Shown here: piece by piece, positions 12,201-20,988 of the stretch
How the letters are laid out: each line of letters opens with the position of its first letter
Position numbering within the stretch: position 1 is the first letter of the stretch
Assembly: GCA_902728285.1 (NCBI GenBank)
Contig: CACVBU010000600.1
Coordinates: 2,431,101 to 2,495,100, forward strand
DNA: 64,000 nucleotides
Source of the DNA: Clytia hemisphaerica
Lineage: Eukaryota; Cnidaria; Hydrozoa; Leptothecata; Clytiidae
Reading direction: 5' to 3'
Translations under genes and position numbers: made by a program
Notes under the pieces: model-generated
Told to the model about the DNA's origin: nothing
Database searches by the model: none
What the model saw: the letters and a program-made list of their open reading frames with translations, nothing else

Positions 12201-12741
12201 AAAATTGTCCAATATATCGTCGGCGCAAAAATTATCCTCCTTTTTTTGTCCACACTGAAAATAATCAAATAAACCAATCCTCGCTGCAAAATATAATGTT
12301 TTTTTCCATCCCCACTGACTTTTCTGACTTTAAAACAAAAGAATTGAAATCCCCACTCATAAATAATATGGGAACATCAATACCCATCGAGCTTTTTTCT
12401 GTTATTTTTATCCCCAATGACTGAAAAAATTCTACTGGGTCTGTGAGAAAGGCACGAGAAAAGGAAATTCATATATCTGAAAAAGCTAATTAAAATTCAG
12501 AAACAACGCTTTTTAAGCTAAAGGTCTAAACATTCAAACCAAGAAAGAAATCATAAGCTTGAGGATTAAGGTCCCTCAACCCCGGGGTGAGGTTACTGAT
12601 ATTGACGGCCGACAGGGACGCTGGAATTGAACCTTTCAGTTATGAACCTAAACAAAAATCCCCTGATTATAATACAGTACCTTGTGTGTTGCATGCAACA
12701 AGTACAACCACCAGGGTTAAGAAACAGTTGCACCGAACCAT
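9221..12741 (-). CDS. Secreted repetitive Lys-rich / acidic Ser-Gly protein, four exons
   Basis: Function not recognised. Four minus-strand exons join in frame: 12741-12681, 12012-11992 (a 21-nt microexon), 11699-10797 and 10302-9221. Together they give about 688 aa. Every junction has GT/AG borders and matching phase, and an in-frame stop lies just before the chosen ATG. Exon 1 encodes a signal peptide, MVRCNCFLTLVVVLVACNTQ. Exon 3 (about aa 28-328) is rich in Lys, Ser and Ala, with a recurring AKKSNV-like motif and a predicted basic character. Exon 4 (about aa 329-688) is rich in Ser, Ala, Gly and Asp, with repeats such as LSSLIGGSK and LSSLMGSSK. Near the C terminus is a furin-type site, RPKR. 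The composition resembles extracellular matrix, adhesive or mucin-like proteins, but this is inference from composition only. Introns 1 and 3 contain MITEs. Confidence 0.75.
10593..10734. mobile_element. Palindromic MITE, GTTCGCACGTGA family, copy 1
   Basis: A roughly 140-bp near-palindrome whose arms include CCATTCTATTGG / CTAATAGAATGG and the end GTCACGTGCGAACAT. It lies in intron 3 of the secreted-protein gene. A second copy is at 35012-35154. Confidence 0.7.
12157..12455. mobile_element. MITE, TCTCACAGACCCA family
   Basis: Ends are TACACCCACTTCTCACAGACC on the left and its diverged complement (GGGTCTGTGAGAAAGG) on the right. The interior alternates 'CCCACTGG' and 'CCCCACTGA' words. It is one of at least seven copies or fragments in the window and lies in intron 1 of the secreted-protein gene. 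Confidence 0.7.
12465..12560. repeat. Block shared with 43705-43800
   Basis: An approximately 85-95 bp non-coding block with words GAAAAAGCTAATTAAAATTC and CATTCAAACCAA, closely matched at 43705-43800. Here it lies in intron 1 of the minus-strand secreted-protein gene. Nature unknown: a transposon fragment or a duplicated regulatory element. Confidence 0.6.
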
Positions 12742-12831
12742 CTTTTTGTTCAATCAATGCCACATCGAATAATCAAGTACTATAAGAAATATAATAATAC
12801 TACGATCTTAGATGAACTATATTTTTAATTA

Positions 12832-12957
12832 ATGATATGCACCATTGTAATGTCTTCCACGGGCCCAACAGGTTGCAAGTAACGTATTGCGGACTGATAT
12901 TACGTCGCTTACAACCAATCAGCTATTGGGTCCGACATTGCAATTGTGCATATCATG
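12832..12957. mobile_element. Palindromic MITE, ATGATATGCAC ends
   Basis: Inverted ends ATGATATGCACCATTG and CAATTGTGCATATCAT, about 126 bp apart. A diverged partial copy sits at about 42420-42505. It lies just upstream of the first exon of the minus-strand secreted-protein gene. Confidence 0.6.
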
Positions 12958-13631
12958 AATATATACGATCATATAATTATCATTTTTCTCACTATATAAT
13001 TTGAGAATCTTATTTGAAAAGATCAGTGCTATGATGTTTTCTGCTTCAAAACCATATCCACTAGAAGCAAGAATAGAAGGTTTTCCAGGCCTGGACAGCT
13101 CAGCAATCAAACAAAGCTAACAGCATAAATTTTGTATAAAGTTTTCTTATGATTAACCGGAAAATATTCGGTACCTTTCCATAAAGCAACTTCAAAAATT
13201 AAACAAGCACCATGTCAAGTAATGATACAATACCTGGTATAAATTTTTTAATTCCTAGTTATTTGTTTGATATAAGAATTTTTTAAGTTTCGAAAAAAAT
13301 AATATTTTTCCGTTGGCCCCTGTTTCCTTTGTTTCGTTTAGCAGCCGCGACCAACACGAAAAGCTAACATCATTTTTGAAACAATTAACCATAGAAACTT
13401 CTATTCATAAAATGCAGTCAACCATGTGAAACAAATTCTTCTTTTTTTCCTTTTCTTTTTCTTTTTCTTTTGTATTTTTGATTGCAGCTAGATTCTTTTT
13501 TTGATCACATGTTTTCACGTTTGAATGTTTGAATTGAAATGTTTCAAAATCTTCTTAAGGTTTTGTGTATTATAAAAATACGTCTTTTTGCGAGAATCAT
13601 TATTTTCAAGCTCAAATTAAAAAAAAATCAT

Positions 13632-13687
13632 AAAGTATTGCTAAGCATATACTTAGCTAAAAGTATTGCTGAGCATATACTTAGCTA
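13632..13687. repeat. 28-bp tandem duplication
   Basis: The unit AAAGTATTGCTAAGCATATA plus CTTAGCT occurs twice in tandem with one substitution. Confidence 0.7.
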
Positions 13688-13987
13688 GGCTACGTCATAT
13701 CTTCCTTCGTTTCGAGCGTAAAACTCCTACAAGAGTATGGTCTAAAAGCCTGGATATGTCTATTGTGTAAACTAATACTTAGCGTCAATTATATCTCCCA
13801 AATTACAGAAAAGAACATGCATATTAATGTGCAATCTACTCTGTACATACAACATAGAGATAAGAATAATTTGATGATCAAAATAAGTATAAGTACTTTG
13901 TCAAGCAGAACGAGGCTCACAAAAATTTACCCTGTTCTTATAAAAAATTAAAAGGTTATTTTACTGTCCAATCTTTTCCCTCCAAAT

Positions 13988-14994
13988 CAGTGGCGTGGTG
14001 GCAGGGGGGGGGCAGGCCCGCCCCAGCGGAGCCCTTTTGAGAAGGGGCGCCGAAAAAAAGGGCGCCAAAAGAGATTTTTCAGGCGCCCCTAACGAAAGAT
14101 GGGCAATTGAAAAGCCAAAAATGGCGCCCCTAGTCATCTAAAAAACTCAGTATGTTTTGAAAATTAGAAAAAAATTAAAAATTAAACAATATTTAGAGTA
14201 CTAACCGATGAATTTAGGTTGGGTTTTATTATAGGTTTGCAGACTTATTTATGTGATAGAGTCTACAAGCATTTTCTCTTGTAGATAGGGTTGAATTTAA
14301 AAACAAATTTTAAATTTTTCTATATAAAAATTTGCAAAAAAATAAATCGGAAGGTTTTTAGTTTTTTTCCAACAGATGATGCTTTATCTTGTTTTTAGGT
14401 AAAAATTCCTGAGGATTTTTGAGATTTATGTTGATATAGTTTTCACTTAAGGAATTTGTTGTTGTTTTATTTTATCAATTTCTGGTTTTCTATGTTGTTG
14501 TTTTGTGGTTTTCCGAAGAGCTTTTGGAGGTCATCAGTTGACTCAGATCTACCCAGGTGAAGTTTTCGGCCCTTTAATTCAATAACTCCTCGTAGGGCCA
14601 TGTAGTATCAATTTGTTGTTTTATAGAGATACTACATCCTCAAAGCTCAATAATGTTTTTAAAAAATAATTTTGATAGCGCTATAATGTATCTGATTAGG
14701 AAACCATAATTAATTGATGGTTTAATTGCATTTATTTTGGTTCTATCGTAGAGTAGTGGTGAGATAATCAATATAAAATGATCAATAAGACTTCATACCT
14801 GACATTTTAAGTTTGGATATTTTTGATTATATCTGTCTTCTTCTGTTACATGCACAATTAACCAAAATTTTCTTAAATCGTATTCGTAAGGAAACGTAAC
14901 ATAAAAAGAGGGGGCGCCAAAAACAAAAAGCTTCTAAAAAGGGCGCCAAATTCTGCTTGGCCACCCCAGAAAAATTTTCCCACCACGCCACGCG
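13988..14994. mobile_element. Non-autonomous hAT element, CAGTGGCGTGG ends
   Basis: The left end is CAGTGGCGTGGTGGCAGG and the right end is its diverged complement ending CCACCACGCCACGCG. A 7-bp flanking duplication TCCAAAT is seen at 13981-13987 and 14995-15001 (7 of 8 if the next base is counted). CAGTGGCG ends are characteristic of hAT elements. Subterminal 'GGGCGCC' words recur at both ends. The interior is AT-rich without an open transposase. A relative begins at 63762. Confidence 0.75.
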
Positions 14995-15046
14995 TCCAAA
15001 TGTCCTCCGATTTTCCTTTCTTTGTCCAAATTATTTGCAGTAAACA

Positions 15047-15276
15047 CCTTTGATAAAAGCTTTTTTGTTAGAACATTCGAATTTTTTGAAACCTTCAGAT
15101 ATTACTAACTTTTTTGTAGTCAACAAATGTTTACATATATTCTTTTCACCATTTTTGTTCTTTTCCTAAGAAATTGGATGTTTTAGAATCCACAAAGCTT
15201 TTACATGTTCTTAACTTATTCTGAATATTTTGGCCATCGAAGCCTTATATAGTTTGTTCTTATAAAAAGTCGTGTA
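15047..15276. mobile_element. MITE, TACACGTTTTTTATAAGAAC family
   Basis: The right end TTCTTATAAAAAGTCGTGTA matches the family end, and the left end is diverged. The interior has the family words 'GAACATTCGAA' and 'TTTTGGCCATCGAAGCC'. Confidence 0.55.
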
Positions 15277-15511
15277 CACACAATCCTCTGTTGGGTTAAT
15301 GGTTGAGGATTCTGAAGATTGGCATAATTTCAACAAATCGAAAGTGCATTCAGCAGTGACAATGACATTTGAAAAATTGTTTAACTTTATGCTTAGAAAA
15401 GAAAATCCTACTGATTTGTCAAATTTGAACCTATTTTACTATACAGTATCTGTTATGTTCACACCATTGACTTCCAAGCTGGAAGGGCTATATTCGAGAC
15501 TCCTGGAATGA
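15277..15511 (+). other. Possible exon or transposon-derived open reading frame
   Basis: An open frame of about 78 codons directly follows the MITE right end and ends at a TGA. Its composition is protein-like, not low-complexity, with segments such as WHNFNKSKVHSAVTMTFEKL, but no family is recognised and no flanking splice acceptor was assigned. It could be the last exon of an unseen gene or a fragment of a mobile element. Confidence 0.2.
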
Positions 15512-16371
15512 AGCCACTTATTTCCCATCCAGAACGCCCGCGCGTGGTTTTAACACAAACGCCGGATTGAAAGTAAAATCTATCGCTAGATTTGAAAAAA
15601 GTCTTTCCTTTTCCTCTCCTTTCACGCCCCCTCGAAAGCTGCCCAACTGCCCAACCGCCCTAAGCTTATAACAGGAGACACTCAGCTTTGCAAATAAGCT
15701 AATGAGCGTGTAATTTATTCTTGTTCAAGAGACAGGCTCAGGGGAAGCAGGGAGGCTAGGGAGACTTAAGCTTCTCTGCTTTTAAGCAAATGATATTTTT
15801 TTCTCATATTCCTAGCAAATTTTATCCCATTTTGAGCCTTCAGTTTCTCCACTTTTTCACCTGAGAGATATATCGCTATAATCCAACTTTTGAAAGAACG
15901 GTCTGGTAGCTAAATGCTTAAGGTATTTAAAATCTGACTGATAAGTTTCAATCTAAAGGAGTAGTGTTGCCAAGCAATAATATTTCGACCAATTGCAAGA
16001 CTCGTTTGCTCATAATAATAGTATAGGAGGAAAAGTGACATCATCAAAATTGGGGGATGAATGCTGCATAATCGTTACCATATCAATGGCGTAAACAATT
16101 GAAATATGATTGAGAAATTCGATTTAAAGATGAATTTTTCATCAATCACATAAAAAATATTTTCAGAAAATAGATTTTTTTTTCCCTAAAATCAAATCGG
16201 AGAAAATCATTGAATCTTTAATGTTATGAGAATGAGCCCTTAAAAAAATCGGTCAAGAATGTATTCTTGATTAACATTAACATCAAGCGAAATCGAGTAT
16301 TGACTTTTTCGTAAATTTTTTTGTCCGAAATTCATCATTCTTAAAATTAACTACAATATAATTTTACAACT

Positions 16372-17531
16372 ATGTTGAAGTGTCTGAAATTTATAAACTT
16401 TGTGTTGCTGTTAGCTGCTTTGTTTGCTTCAATTGTTGGCCTTGTGACCAATTACATGATAGAACATAGCACCACTCAGCATCAGGGTTTATGGTTTTAT
16501 TGTAACGATGAAGAAGTAGGATGTCTTCATTTTGACCAAGATCCAACCATCATTATCAATGGTGGTGTACCAGGTTAGTGTTTTTATTAAAGTCATTTAG
16601 GTCATTGGAGTAGGAAAACCTGCGTTTTTTCAGCTGCTTTTTCGCTTAAACGAGTAACCTTCTAAAGTTTTGATACAAATATTCTTTTGAGAGAAATAGT
16701 TGTATATTTGAGGTAATTTCAAATTTAAGTTTTACCTAATTTTAATACTGCTGGTATTTAAGTTAAAAGGCCTGTTTGGATCGTTTTTATATATCTTTAT
16801 AAGAATCATTTTTCTCTTTCTTGCTTTCAGATTGGCATTACGCAGTATTTGGTTTATATGTTTGTGGTGTTGGTTTTCAGTTTTTCGCTTTTATGATTTT
16901 CTGGTTCATCTTTTGTAAACAAAAGAATACTAAATGTTATCGATGGCATAACGTCTTCTCATTGGTCGGATGTAAGTCACGTGTTTAGACTCTCAAAGGG
17001 GTGAAAAAACTCGAGGCTACCTGATAGATGTCTGAATTTTCTTTTCAATTCATTAGACGGGGCTAAACGTATGTTGCAATAAGAATTTTTAAGATATCAG
17101 AAGACTTAGTGAGGAGAAAGCTAAGAACCGGGGTATTACCGGAGAATTACTCTCGGGTTCTTGGTGATCCTTTCTTTGTGAGATTCTTTCTTTTGCCCTG
17201 CAATAAGTTTTTTCACTCAGAACAAATCTTTCTACTCAGAATCATGTTCGAACTTGATCTTTTTTTCGGGGAACCCTGTATGTTTTGACATTCTTTACAA
17301 GCTCACGAGTATTTTTTCTCCTTTATTTTAGGGATCGCTCTGGTTTGCGGTATGTCTTTGTATACCTACATGTTCTTGCAACGGATGGAGATTAACGGCT
17401 ACAAATGGGGCTACAGCTTTGGTTTTGGTTGGTTATCCGCCCTATTACATTTCCTATCCCTCATTCTGTCTTTCATGCTGATTATGATGGATCATCGACG
17501 TAATGACCCTTACAGTCAAAGCTTTAATTGA
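16372..17531 (+). CDS. Claudin-like four-transmembrane protein, three exons
   Basis: Exons 16372-16573, 16831-16971 and 17332-17531 join with GT/AG introns and matching phases (both introns in phase 1). They give a complete 180-aa protein from ATG to TGA. It has four hydrophobic helices, at roughly aa 5-27, 71-93, 113-133 and 145-167. The first extracellular loop carries GLWFYC (aa 39-44) and a second Cys at aa 51. This is the GLWxxC...C signature of the claudin/PMP22 superfamily, whose members act at the plasma membrane in cell contacts and paracellular barriers. The length is at the short end for claudins (about 200-230 aa). The C-terminal tail is short (HRRNDPYSQSFN) and lacks an obvious PDZ-binding motif. 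A different four-helix tetraspan family cannot be excluded. Confidence 0.8.
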
Positions 17532-17761
17532 ATATTGAGAAATTCAAGAACTTCTTTTAAGAATGATAACAGCAAAGAGAACAGTTGCAAGTGGTGAATA
17601 CAACCCCTTCTCACAGTCCCGGTAGGATTTTTTTTATCCAATGGGGATAAAAATAACGGACTGAAACTCGACGATGGGAATTGATATTTCCATATGTTTT
17701 ATGGCTTGGGATGTCAATTCATTTGTTTTAAGTCAGAAAATTCAGTGGGGATCGGAAATAT

Positions 17762-18404
17762 TCTCAACTTCAGTTGAGCTAGAATCTGAGAATGTCTGTG
17801 TGTCTGTCTGTCTGTGTGTGTGTGTCTGTCACCAAAACTTTGGGGCAGGCTGGAGACTTCAAAAATGGTCCGATTGGGCTGAAATTTTGCACACTTGATC
17901 CTTGGGCAAATCCCTGGGGGTATTTTTTTCATTTTTTCAAAATTTTAATTTTTGGGGCCTGGGGACGAGTTTTTCGCCAAAACGAGGCTAAAACTTTGGG
18001 GCAGGCTGGAGACTTCAAAAATGGTCCGATTTGGCTGAAATTTTGCACACTTGATCCTTGGGCAAATCCCTGGGGGTGTTTTTTTCATTTTTTCAAAATT
18101 TTGATTTTTGGGGCCTGGGGACGAGTTTTTCGCCAAAACGAGGCTAAAACTTTGGGGCAGGCTGGAGACTTCAAAAATGGTCCGATTTGGCTGAAATTTT
18201 GCACACTTGATCCTTGGGCAAATCCCTAGGGGTGTCTTTTTCATTTTTTCAAAATTTTGATTTTTGGGGCCTGGGGACGAGTTAAAACGAGGCTAAAACC
18301 CAAAATGCTATAATTTTTCTGAAGCCATTAAGTTTACAATTGGGCCTACGGATGATTTCAAAGATACTGAAGTTGAGCCAGTGCGGTTAGCACGTTCGAC
18401 AGTT
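17762..18404 (+). mobile_element. Helentron-like non-autonomous element, copy 1
   Basis: The left end is TCTCAACTTCAGTTGAGC. It is followed by a TGTC/TGTG microsatellite (about 17797-17826) and then a 156-bp tandem array. The conserved right end runs from 'GGGCCTACG' to GTGCGGTTAGCAC (a short GTGC/GCAC hairpin), followed by GTTCGACAGTT. A short hairpin close to the 3' end, no target duplication, a T-T insertion point and a central tandem array match Helentron-type Helitrons and the bivalve 'pearl' elements. No Rep/helicase frame is present. Confidence 0.65.
17834..18300 (+). repeat. 156-bp tandem array, about 3 units
   Basis: Units begin AAAACTTTGGGGCAGGCTGG at 17834, 17990 and 18146, an exact 156-bp spacing. 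The multi-frame open reading seen across it is a by-product of the repeat and is not a gene. Confidence 0.9.
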
Positions 18405-18877
18405 GTAGTGAGGATTTGTTTTATTTTTAGTTTAGTAATTTTCCACTGAGGGCGATATTTTGGTCAATTTTCCAGTGGGAAGGGGTCCCAGTGCAGTGGG
18501 TCGGTGAGAAGGGGATATGCGGAAAGCAGTAACAATATTTTTTATGTTTCTTTTTGTAAAATATGACAATTTTAGTATTTTTGTTTATAAATACAACTGT
18601 GAATTCTCCTTATGCATTGTATACATTTTATTGCTTAAACAAATTTTTAACTTGTTTTACTTACACTCAGTGGAATCTCCCTCTAAAAACGGACTTGAGC
18701 TTAAAGGTTCTAGTTTTACATAAGTGTTCCGGTTTCATATTAGACACATGTTTTATATCAGGCCGTCTCCTAAATTGTTACATTGTATTCGATTTCGTGC
18801 TGAAAAAAATTGTTTTTCTTTCCTTCTTTCTAAACCAATTGCTCCACACCCGTCTCAATTCAATGCGGAAAAGCTTG

Positions 18878-20364
18878 TTCTCAACTTCAGTTGAGCTAGA
18901 ATCTGACAATGTATGTATGTATGTATGTATGTATGTGTGTGTGTATGTATGTCTGCCGGAAAACTTTGGGGCAGGCTGGAGACTTCAAAAATGATCGGAT
19001 TTGGTTGAAATTTGGCACACTCGTTCCTTGGGTGAATGTCTGGGGGTGTTTTTTTCATTTTTTGAAAATTTTCATTTTTAAGGGCGTGGTCGCGAGTTTT
19101 CGCCAAAACGAGGCTAAAACTTTGGGGCAGGCTGGAGACTTTAAAAATCATCGATTTTGGTTGAAATTTGGCACACTTGTTCCTTGGGTGAATATATGGG
19201 GGTGTTTTTTTCATTTTTTGAAAATTTTCATTTTTAAGGGCGTGGTCACGAGTTTTCGCGCCAAAACGGGCTAAAACTTTGGGGCAGGCTGGAGACTTTA
19301 AAAATGATCGGATTTGGTTGAAATTTGGCACACTTGTTCCTTGGGTAAATATCTGGGGGTGTTTTTTTCATTTTTTGAAAATTTTCATTTTTAAGGGCGT
19401 GGTCGCGAGTTTTCGCCAAAACGAGGCTAAAACTTTGGGGCAGGCTGGAGACTTTAAAAATCATCGGATTTGGTTGAAATTTGGCACACTTGTTCCTTGG
19501 GTGAATATATGGGGGTGTTTTTTTCATTTTTTGAAAATTTTCATTTTTAAAGGCGTGGTCACGAAGTTTTCGCCAAAACGAGCTAAATTTTGGGCCATGA
19601 TGGAGACATCAAAAATGGTTGGATTTTGTGAAATTGGTACACTTGTTCCTTGGGTGAATATCTGGGGTGTTTTTTTCATTTTTTGAAAATTTTCATTTTT
19701 AAGGCGTGGTCGCGAGTTTTCGCCAAAACGAGGCTAAAACTTTGGGGCAGGCTGGAGACTTTAAAAATGATCGGATTTGGTTGAAATTTGGCACACTTGT
19801 TCCTTGGGTGAATATCTGGGCGTGGTCACGAGTTTTCGCCAAAACGAGGCTAAAATTTTGGGGCATGATGGAGACATCAAAAATGGTTGGATTTGGTTGA
19901 AATTTGGTACACTTGTTCCTTGGGTGAATATCTGGGGGTGATTTTTTCAATTTTCGAAAATTTTCCTTTTTAAGGGCGTGGTTAAATCAGGATTGTTGTG
20001 ATATGATGTCTGAATTCAAAGAAAGGGATTTATGTAAAAATTTGTAGGTTTAAAAGATGAAATAATGTAGAAACTTGATATTACCATTTCCTGCTCCACA
20101 ATTTACTTTAAACCAGTTTCGGTGACTTTCCTTAGCAATTTTTTTTCTTTTCTTAACGTCTAGTCTTAACATTAGTTTTTCAAATTTTATGATGATAATT
20201 TGAAATTTAACGGGAACTATTAATGACTAGTTTTTGCATTCAAAACAATTCTAGAACCCTCTATTTTTTATCAGACTTAGCCTATTAAGTTTACAACAAT
20301 TGGGCCTACGAATGATTGAAAAACACTGAAGTTGAGCCCAGTGCGGTTAGCACGTTCGACAGTT
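18878..20364 (+). mobile_element. Helentron-like non-autonomous element, copy 2
   Basis: The same left end (TTCTCAACTTCAGTTGAGC) and right end (GTGCGGTTAGCAC then GTTCGACAGTT) as the copy at 17762-18404, with a GTAT microsatellite at about 18909-18950 and a longer 156-bp array. The right-hand ~90 bp is about as conserved as the array. Confidence 0.65.
18960..19983 (+). repeat. 156-bp tandem array, about 7 units
   Basis: Unit starts at 18960, 19116, 19273, 19429, 19585, 19736 and 19852. The last spacing is shortened by an internal deletion of about 40 bp. Units are homologous to the array at 17834-18300, with GGTTGAAATTTGGCACACT replacing GGCTGAAATTTTGCACACT. Confidence 0.9.
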
Positions 20365-20988
20365 ATTTTAAACTTGATGAGAAAGCAATCGATATCAACT
20401 TAGTACTTAGTTTAAAATAAGACCTTTAAACTGGGTTTTTAGAAATTGTAGGTCCAGATCAGCGTTGCCGCCGATATTATGGAATTATAGAAATTGTAAA
20501 TACCTATGAGTTTGTAAATAGAACCTGACCTGTTTCATGTTCAAAATAAATAAGTTATAATGATAATTTTTCAACTTTGTCATTAATATTTTGAAATCGT
20601 ATCTTTTCTCGGACGATAGCGGACACCTTTTCGTATTATGATGGACATGATTTTATCCTTTTGTATTTACCACATTTTTCATTTTCAAAAATTTTCAAAG
20701 GCATTTCGTTTGTTTGTTTATGTTCTAAATCTTTAAACATACCAAACAATCTATTTTTGAACAAACGTTCGATAATCAAAGTACATAATGCCAATAAACA
20801 ATGTATTCCCAAAAAAGTTAGATGGCAATTTTTGCTGCATGTGTCTTTTATTTTAATAACATTGTAAACTAATTCTTAGGAATACAACATTACTAGATAT
20901 ATATTTGTGCTACCATTTATAAAGTAATGACAGCAGAAAATATTTGTCTCCTTATTATTAAAACAACGTATCGAACGCTGTGAAAAAA

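Larger units (their letters stand above)
17598..18516. mobile_element. MITE, TCTCACAGACCCA family, split by a Helentron-like insertion
   Basis: Arms at 17598-17761 and 18405-18516 carry the two ends of this family (CAACCCCTTCTCACAGTCCC and GGGTCGGTGAGAAGGGG). Aligning with intact copies at 12157 and 32171 shows that the sequence between the arms is an insertion. Confidence 0.75.

Noticed and set aside
17792-19950. Long open frames encoding repeated 'LGQAGDFKN...' peptides on both strands
   Set aside because: They are translations of the 156-bp tandem array; the period is a multiple of three, so frames stay open by chance.
20980-20988. GTG start upstream of CapA-like copy 1
   Set aside because: Animal translation should start at ATG; the ATG at 20989 gives a good signal peptide, so the upstream GTG-Lys-Lys was excluded.
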